From: Sphaerochaeta associata
Lineage (GTDB): Bacteria; Spirochaetota; Spirochaetia; Sphaerochaetales; Sphaerochaetaceae
Assembly: GCF_022869165.1 (NCBI RefSeq)
Contig: NZ_CP094929.1
Location: 744,001 to 808,000, forward strand
Reading direction: 5' to 3'
DNA length: 64,000 nucleotides
The notes under the pieces were generated by a model. That model saw only the letters and a list, made by a program, of their open reading frames with translations. It did not search any database and was not told where the DNA came from. Position 1 is the stretch's first letter; each line of letters begins with the position of its first letter. This document shows positions 58,526-64,000 of this stretch, piece by piece. Made by a program: the position numbers and the translations under genes.

Positions 58526-61039
58526 TTAGAGAATCGTGGGTTCTACCACAGTCGCAGCATCAAGAGTGACCTGCGTCTGAGCCAACAACCTACCGTTGAT
58601 CGATGAGCCGGTCTCGAGGATGATTTGAGTCATACTCAGGATGATTCCTTCCATGTGGGCACCGGTTCCCAGCGTTGCAATGCCTGCAACCTGCCAGAAA
58701 ATGTTCTCAGGTTTTGCACCTCCGGTCAGCAGGACTTCAAAGTCACTGGCCATATTGAGGTCTCCAGATATCTGGAATATCCAAATATCATTTGCATCGC
58801 CATTGAGGGTGAGGTCGGCTCCGATTTCAACTGTTCCACCCCACTTGTAGAGGCCTGGAGCCAGTATCAAACCACCGATTGCTCCGTCATTTAAATACAA
58901 CTCATCAGGAGTCGGGCGAGCAGCTGCATCATTGTATGCAGTTATCATGTTTGCCACTGCCGTGGTGAGGTTCGCAGGTGTAGGATCCGCCATATCAGCT
59001 GCATGGACTAAGCCGGTGACCAGTGAAGAGGTAGCATACCCGGTTGCGTCCACCAAAGCGAAGCCTGTGATGAATGTAGTAGCATACGGGCTTATTCCCA
59101 TATCACCAGTTACATGGGTCACCCCTGTTGTGGAGATCAAGGTCTCAGCCAGGATGACGTAATTTTCGGCACTCCCGAGTTCTACACGAGCCAAGGGAGC
59201 TGTTGAAGTTTCGTCGAACACTGCTGTTACAACACCACTGTCAACAGGGTTGGTCACCGTAGTAGCCCCAAAGACTGTGAAAGAGTTGGCTGCTACACCG
59301 GTTAAGGTATACCCGCTTTTCGCTGTCAAAGTGATGGTGGCTGTATACACGGTAGAAGCCGCATACGGGTTGTCAGAAGGTGACCATGCAACGCTTCCTG
59401 TAAATTGTTCGGTTTCTGTAACAAGAAGGTCAGGAATTCCTGCTCTCATCGGTACGTCAACTCCAGGAATGGCTACAATGCTTACAGGCATCGGGGCAGT
59501 TGCAGGGAACGCTGCCGTCACCACACCGCTGTTGATGGCATTGTGGGTCGTAGCACCCGCCACAGTGAAGGAGTCTGCTGCAACACCGGTTAAGGTATAG
59601 CCGCTTTTTGCCGTCAAGGTGATGGTGGCAGTGTACACAGTATTTGCTGCATACGGACTGTCAGCAGGCAGCCAAGTCACAGTTCCTGTGTACTGGTCAG
59701 TCTCGTCGATAGCAAAATCGGGAGTTACATTGCGTACTGGCGCTGTCACTCCAGGAATCGCTGCGATACTGATTGCTACGTCAGGGGCTGCTGCAGTTGC
59801 AGGGAATACTGCCGATACAATGCCGCTGTCTTCAAGATGGGTTGCTGTTGCACCAGCTACGGTGAAGGAGTTGGCCGCTACACCATTGAGGGTGAAGCCG
59901 GATTTTGCCGTCAAGGTGATGGTGGCAGTGTACACTTCTGAGCCGGCAAACGGACTGTCAGCAGGATCCCAAGTCACAGTTCCTGTGTATTGGGCGGTCT
60001 CGGTTATCACATCAACAGGAGTCACATTGCGCACGGGTGCTGCTACTCCAGGAATTGCTGCGATGCTGATTGCCGCGTCAGGTGCTGCTCCCGTTACGGG
60101 GAACGTTGCCATTACTATGCCGCTGTTGGTCAGGTTGCTCGTGGTTGCACCAGGGACTGTAAAGAAGTTTGCTGCAACACCGGTTAAGGTATAGCCGCTC
60201 TTTGCCGTCAAGGTGATGGTGGCAGAATACACGGTAGTTGCTGCATAAGGACTTGCAACAGGTGCCCATGCAATGGTTGCTGTATACTGATCATTTTCAG
60301 CAATTGTTGTGTCAGGAGTTGCTCCGGTTGAAGGTGCGGTCACTCCATCAATCGTATCGAGGGTTACCACTACATCCGGAGCTGCTTCCGTCGCAGGGAA
60401 TACTGCTGTCACCACGCCGCTGTTTGCGGGATTGGTTGCAGTTGCTCCAGAGACGTTGAAGAAGTTCGCTGTGATACCCGTTGTGGTATACCCTGCTTTC
60501 GGTGCCAAGGTAATAGTCGCAGTGTACGCGGTTGAACTGGCGTACGGGCTATCCGAAGGCGCCCATGCGATGGTTGCGGTATACTGTGCGGTTTCGGCAA
60601 CGGTCAAATCGGGAGTAACACTTCTTTCAGGAACTGTTACACCAGTGATGGCTGCGATGTTGATTGCTACGTTTGGAGCAGTCACGGTGATCGTGAGGAC
60701 TCCTTCGTAAGCAGAATCATCATTCGCCGTAGCCTTGACGACAACCGTACCGGCTCCAGTTGCTGTGAGCAACCCCGTTGTGCTTATTGTTGCTGTTCCT
60801 GTTCCTGAAGCAACAGACCAAGTTACACTTGCATCGGTTGCATCGAGGGGAAGAACAGCTGCACTCATTTGTAGTGTTTCGCCATTTGAGACTGTAGTTG
60901 CATCAGCTGCTCCCGTGATGGTGATTCCTGTCACGTTGGTCGGCAGTGCGGTGTCATTCGAACACCCTACTGCGAACGAGAGAATGCCGACTATGGCAAA
61001 AAGAAACACATACTTTGTAAATCTTTTCAATGTATTCAT
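58526..61039 (-). CDS. Large surface lipoprotein: Big_2, five 99-aa repeats, DUF3494
   Basis: The protein (837 aa) has a lipoprotein signal ending AVGC at Cys26 and a Big_2 Ig-like domain (about 33-122). Five tandem repeats of 96-99 residues (about 124-613) follow, and then a DUF3494 domain (about 615-837). Each repeat contains IAAIxGV, a QYTxTVxWxP block, TATITLTAKSGYTLTGVAA and SGVVTAVFPATxAAP. The repeats probably form a stalk that lifts the DUF3494 head from the outer membrane. AGGAGG precedes the ATG. Repeat number may vary between strains through recombination. Confidence 0.88.
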   Translation of the reverse strand: MNTLKRFTKYVFLFAIVGILSFAVGCSNDTALPTNVTGITITGAADATTVSNGETLQMSAAVLPLDATDASVTWSVASGTGTATISTTGLLTATGAGTVVVKATANDDSAYEGVLTITVTAPNVAINIAAITGVTVPERSVTPDLTVAETAQYTATIAWAPSDSPYASSTAYTATITLAPKAGYTTTGITANFFNVSGATATNPANSGVVTAVFPATEAAPDVVVTLDTIDGVTAPSTGATPDTTIAENDQYTATIAWAPVASPYAATTVYSATITLTAKSGYTLTGVAANFFTVPGATTSNLTNSGIVMATFPVTGAAPDAAISIAAIPGVAAPVRNVTPVDVITETAQYTGTVTWDPADSPFAGSEVYTATITLTAKSGFTLNGVAANSFTVAGATATHLEDSGIVSAVFPATAAAPDVAISIAAIPGVTAPVRNVTPDFAIDETDQYTGTVTWLPADSPYAANTVYTATITLTAKSGYTLTGVAADSFTVAGATTHNAINSGVVTAAFPATAPMPVSIVAIPGVDVPMRAGIPDLLVTETEQFTGSVAWSPSDNPYAASTVYTATITLTAKSGYTLTGVAANSFTVFGATTVTNPVDSGVVTAVFDETSTAPLARVELGSAENYVILAETLISTTGVTHVTGDMGISPYATTFITGFALVDATGYATSSLVTGLVHAADMADPTPANLTTAVANMITAYNDAAARPTPDELYLNDGAIGGLILAPGLYKWGGTVEIGADLTLNGDANDIWIFQISGDLNMASDFEVLLTGGAKPENIFWQVAGIATLGTGAHMEGIILSMTQIILETGSSINGRLLAQTQVTLDAATVVEPTIL
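59201..60670 (-). repeat. Five in-frame tandem repeats of about 295 bp
   Basis: The DNA encoding the five 96-99-residue repeats of the large lipoprotein. Repeats 3-5 are most alike (the segment for TATITLTAKSG is nearly constant), and the first is most diverged. Confidence 0.8.
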
Positions 61040-61235
61040 GGAAATCCTCCTGATTTCTTGTGAATTAACGAAGGAGCATAGCAGTACACTCCTATCTGGT
61101 CACCGGCATGAAGCCTCCAGGGGACTTCAAATACCTCCTTTTCCCGTTAATGCGGGAACAACTCCTGTATTACTCTCATATACTCCAGCGCCATGGAAGG
61201 AAAGATCAGAATAGCTTCGCGGCAAAAGAGGCTAG

Positions 61236-61265
61236 AGCATTGGGGATGTTTCGATCCCCAATGCT
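61236..61265 (-). terminator. Hairpin after the third DUF3494 gene
   Basis: AGCATTGGGGAT pairs perfectly over 12 bp with ATCCCCAATGCT across a 6-base loop, 12 bases beyond the stop of the 650-aa lipoprotein gene on the minus strand. The T-run is weak. Confidence 0.65.
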
Positions 61266-61276
61266 TTCGCGCGATT

Positions 61277-63223
61277 CTAGAGCGGGGTGACTGTGGCTGT
61301 GTCTAGGGTGACCTGCGTTTGGGCTAATAACTTTCCGTGAACAGATGAACCCGTCTCAAGAACTATCTGAGTCATACTCATGATGATTCCTTCAAAGTGT
61401 GCACCGGTTCCCAGGGTCACGATTCCCGCTACTTGCCAGAAAATGTTTTTGGCTTGAGCACCGTTTGCCAGCTGGACTATGGCTCCGCTACTGGCAGTAA
61501 GATTGTCTGCAACCTGGAATATCCAGACATCGTTCACACCACCATCCAAAGTGATATCCGTTGCCATGGTGACAACCGTTTCCCACTTGTAGATGCCGGG
61601 AACAAACGTTTGTCCTCCGATGATTCCGCCGGCAGTACCGGAGACAATTGCATAATCCACTCTTCCTGCTGCTTCGACGTATGCTGCTTCCACATCCGAA
61701 ATTGCCGTGGTCAATTTTGAGGGAGTAGGGGCCAACATGTCAGAGGCGTAGATTTTGCCCGTTACATAGATGGAGGTTGCAGAGGTTCCATCCAAAGAAA
61801 GCGTTTCCGAGAAGCCTGTCAGGTCGACAAGCGACTGGGGACTCACGCCGATATCTCCGGTGATCAGCGTCTCACCAGTATTCGTAATTGCTGATTTTGC
61901 AAGAATGGAGAAATTGGATGCAGTTCTCAAGTTGATGAGAGCCGGTCCGGTTCCTGCAAGTACCTCGGAAGCAGTGGTGAACGTCCACACCTTGTCCTCT
62001 TCCATCTCAGCTCCGTCATAATCTGTTACTGCTGCTTTGATCGTAGCAGTATAGAGTGTCTCGTAGAGCAGGTCTGAATCAGGATTGAATGATGCGGTTT
62101 TGGTGGCTACATCATAGGAGAGAACTCCAGAGATTTCGCTTCCGCCAGTACTCACAATGAAATTTGCTGGGATGACCACAGAATCAGCATTCATTATCTC
62201 ATTGAATGAGACTTCAATGTTGGTGGTGATTGCCACTCCGGCGGCTTCATCGATGGGGAAGGTTGAGGCGACGAAAGGATGGGCATTGACCGTAATCATC
62301 TTCGATCCTTCTACCAGCGATCCATCATTTGCCGTTGCTTTGACGATAACAGTCCCTTCCGTCAAGCCGAGCAGTAATCCATCCAAGTCAATGGATGCAG
62401 TTCCTGTGCCTGCTGCTACCGACCACGTTACACTTGTATCATCGGCAGTAAGCGGTGCAACTGTACTGGACATTTGCAATGTTTCATTCTGGATGACAAA
62501 TTCGCTGTTCTCTGCGGAGGTAACCGTGATGGAGGCAACCATCAATTCACCTTGCCTTACTTGCAATTCCACGGTAGGAACGGCCAGGTCATTGGCGTTG
62601 GTTGCACCTACAGGGAGATCTCCCCAGACTGCGTTGAAGGTGTATGTTGCTGCGACAGCAGGGTTGTACGTATCCGTATCCAACCAGGTCAACGGGACAT
62701 TTTTCACTTCCGTATTTTCCAAAGTCACAGAGATCTGAGTCGGCAATACTGCAAGTACTGCAGATGCATCGGTATATTGCACATTATTGTTGGCTATATC
62801 ACCTGTTTGTGTCAGGGTGATTGCCGCGAACGATGCCATCGGGGAAGGCAGTGCGGTATTGGCAGTGACAGTCACCACAAGAGAGCCGGTGATTGCGGAG
62901 CCATCGTTGGCAGTCGCGATAACGCTAACCGTTCCCTCCTCTGTAGCAGTCAGCAACCCGGTTGCACTGATGGTGGCCAAGCCTGTTCCAGCCTGTACCG
63001 ACCATGTGAAAGTCTGATCGAGTGCATCATTTGGCAGGACTACTGCACTCATCTGCAGCGTAGATCCGTCAACTACGGTGATTGCATCACCAGCTCCGCT
63101 TACTGTGATACTGGCCACATTGATCGGCGGTGTGATTTTTTCTGAACATCCCACCAAGAATGAGAAGCTTAGGAGTATCACAAAGGTGGTAACAATTCTT
63201 AGATATTTCATTTTCGTACTCAT
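61277..63223 (-). CDS. Surface lipoprotein with two Big_2, one Big_5 and DUF3494 domains
   Basis: The protein (648 aa) has a lipoprotein signal ending FLVGC (Cys26). Its domains are Big_2 (about 34-120), a linker or Ig-like segment (about 125-220), a second Big_2 (about 228-315), Big_5 (about 318-420, PFVASTFPIDEAAGVAITTN) and DUF3494 (about 430-648, SNFSILAKSAITNTGETLIT). The ATG at 63223 follows GGAGG; the TTG two codons upstream is not needed. With its two neighbours it forms a family sharing the head but with different stalks. Confidence 0.87.
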   Translation of the reverse strand: MSTKMKYLRIVTTFVILLSFSFLVGCSEKITPPINVASITVSGAGDAITVVDGSTLQMSAVVLPNDALDQTFTWSVQAGTGLATISATGLLTATEEGTVSVIATANDGSAITGSLVVTVTANTALPSPMASFAAITLTQTGDIANNNVQYTDASAVLAVLPTQISVTLENTEVKNVPLTWLDTDTYNPAVAATYTFNAVWGDLPVGATNANDLAVPTVELQVRQGELMVASITVTSAENSEFVIQNETLQMSSTVAPLTADDTSVTWSVAAGTGTASIDLDGLLLGLTEGTVIVKATANDGSLVEGSKMITVNAHPFVASTFPIDEAAGVAITTNIEVSFNEIMNADSVVIPANFIVSTGGSEISGVLSYDVATKTASFNPDSDLLYETLYTATIKAAVTDYDGAEMEEDKVWTFTTASEVLAGTGPALINLRTASNFSILAKSAITNTGETLITGDIGVSPQSLVDLTGFSETLSLDGTSATSIYVTGKIYASDMLAPTPSKLTTAISDVEAAYVEAAGRVDYAIVSGTAGGIIGGQTFVPGIYKWETVVTMATDITLDGGVNDVWIFQVADNLTASSGAIVQLANGAQAKNIFWQVAGIVTLGTGAHFEGIIMSMTQIVLETGSSVHGKLLAQTQVTLDTATVTPL

Positions 63224-63367
63224 GAACAACCTCCAGATTATTTATGTTTCGTAATGAACATGACGTAGCACTTTGTCTGTGCTGATTTGGAGTCATCAAG
63301 AGATGTTACGTACCACCTTTCTCCAGAAAGTGTATGCGTTATTGATTCCTTGTAGGCTCGTTGATGG

Positions 63368-63402
63368 ATCAGCCACCCGGGATGTGAACCCGGTCAGCTG
63401 AT
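63368..63402 (-). terminator. Hairpin after the outer-membrane-protein gene
   Basis: ATCAGC pairs with GCTGAT outside and CCGGG with CCCGG inside (7-base loop), about 70 bases beyond the stop at 63473. The inner stem resembles a tRNA T-arm but lacks the rest of a tRNA. The 63224-63472 gap shows nothing else. Confidence 0.45.
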
Positions 63403-63472
63403 ATCACAATCGAACAGTAAAAACAGGCTCTATCAAGGCTTACACACTTGGTAGAGTCACTGGATCCTTATG

Positions 63473-64000
63473 TTAGAATCGCAATTTTGCACCAACTCCG
63501 ATGAGACAAGTGTCTTTCAGATATTGCTTGTCCAGCGTCGAGATATTGTTGAAGAAGTCGTTGACATCCGGGATCAAGAGCGTAATGCCAGGTCCGACAG
63601 AGAGCCAATCAGTTATGTTGATATCGAAGCCTGCACGGAAATTGTAGGCGAAGTTGCTCGTCCCGCTTTCCGAAGCGTCATCGGTAAAGGCCAACAAATA
63701 CCCTGGGCCCGTTGCGAAATAAGGTTCAATGATACCAAGGGGGGCGCGCAGCACCACTTCTGCCACCAACGAGAGATACTCTTGACCTCTGGAGTATCCG
63801 GTTACAGAAAATCCAAGCCAAGGCTTCACGTTCAATTGGAAGCGGAGTGCAGGCACATAGGCGTTGAAGTTCTGCTCCTGAAGATCGGCATACGAATAGT
63901 TCATGATTACCCCGATATCAAATTTACTTGGTGCGTATTCTTCTTCTGCGGCTTCTTCTGCGCTGAGAAAGCCTGCAAAAACAACCATGACTGCGAGAAT
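63473..64000 (-). CDS. Outer-membrane beta-barrel protein (5' end outside the window)
   Basis: The frame is open from the window edge and encodes the end of a signal peptide (AVMVVFAGFLSAEE). About 160 residues of alternating hydrophobic beta-strands follow (FDIGVIMNYSYADL, ALRFQLNVKPWLGFSVTGYS, FNYNFRAG-like strand pairs). It ends VGVGAKLRF-type with a terminal Phe, the outer-membrane assembly signal. It is probably an eight-stranded barrel of the OmpA-like or OmpX-like size. It lies upstream of the DUF3494 lipoproteins on the same strand, separated by a hairpin. Confidence 0.75.
   Translation of the reverse strand: MLAVMVVFAGFLSAEEAAEEEYAPSKFDIGVIMNYSYADLQEQNFNAYVPALRFQLNVKPWLGFSVTGYSRGQEYLSLVAEVVLRAPLGIIEPYFATGPGYLLAFTDDASESGTSNFAYNFRAGFDINITDWLSVGPGITLLIPDVNDFFNNISTLDKQYLKDTCLIGVGAKLRF

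Noticed and set aside
57222-63223. Ice-binding (antifreeze) as the function of the DUF3494 proteins
   Set aside because: The domain is named after ice-binding proteins but is widespread on non-psychrophiles. Nothing else here suggests cold adaptation.
63368-63402. tRNA gene on the minus strand (T-arm-like CCGGG-TTCACAT-CCCGG)
   Set aside because: Anticodon and D arms are missing and the conserved A58 is absent. A hairpin terminator explains the symmetry.

Overview
The window looks like a chromosomal segment of a free-living, saccharolytic, host- or sediment-associated spirochaete, most like Sphaerochaeta. This is inferred from the many ABC and TRAP importers whose binding proteins carry signal peptides ending in FAAG(G/A)xE, from the mixed LacI/ROK/GntR sugar regulators, and from the lipoprotein and outer-membrane style. 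No rRNA or tRNA was found, so the assignment is not firm.

Region 1 (1-11.5 kb) is a small-molecule catabolic locus. It holds a 3-hydroxyisobutyrate-dehydrogenase-like gene, a LarA-like (DUF2088) gene, a HutC-type GntR regulator with nearby palindromes, a TRAP-TAXI importer, a Cys-type sulfatase, a second LarA-like gene preceded by a scrap of the dehydrogenase, and an iron-type alcohol dehydrogenase. The two LarA-like genes share 1218 identical bases and then diverge, which looks like gene conversion.

Region 2 (11.5-23.4 kb) is a long LacI-controlled operon. The order is ADP-ribosylglycohydrolase-family protein, sugar ABC importer (binding protein and two permeases), HAD phosphatase, a second and larger ADP-ribosylglycohydrolase-family protein with a C-terminal lectin-like domain, and then a complete citrate-lyase-like trio citD-citE-citF. 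The CitD-like protein appears to have Lys where the prosthetic-group Ser should be, and no citC/citX/citG lies nearby. This is the best candidate for an undescribed pathway.

Region 3 (23.4-38.3 kb) is an accessory island. It carries a DUF4143 ATPase, a polar amino-acid ABC operon with an attenuator-like leader, a PD-(D/E)xK-like hypothetical gene, three toxin-antitoxin modules (HigBA-like, DinJ-YafQ-like, AbiEi-AbiEii), two orphan HEPN genes, broken transposases and gene fragments. A family of structured repeats ties it together, including two tandem arrays with an exact 123-bp period. Repeat ends coincide with gene truncation points, so the island is a mosaic.

Region 4 (38.3-56.2 kb) returns to core-like metabolism. 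It has an exported hypothetical protein, a branched-chain amino-acid liv operon, a small two-gene insertion flanked by a duplicated terminator, a Schlafen/AlbA-type ATP-binding protein, a ROK repressor divergent from a second sugar ABC operon that includes three Gfo/Idh/MocA oxidoreductases, and a second DUF4143 ATPase. Region 5 (56.2-64 kb) encodes a Crp/Fnr regulator, three paralogous surface lipoproteins with C-terminal DUF3494 (ice-binding-like) domains, and the 3' part of an outer-membrane protein gene.

Functions come from motif and family recognition by eye. Coordinates of starts were chosen by ribosome-binding sites where noted. No database search was possible.
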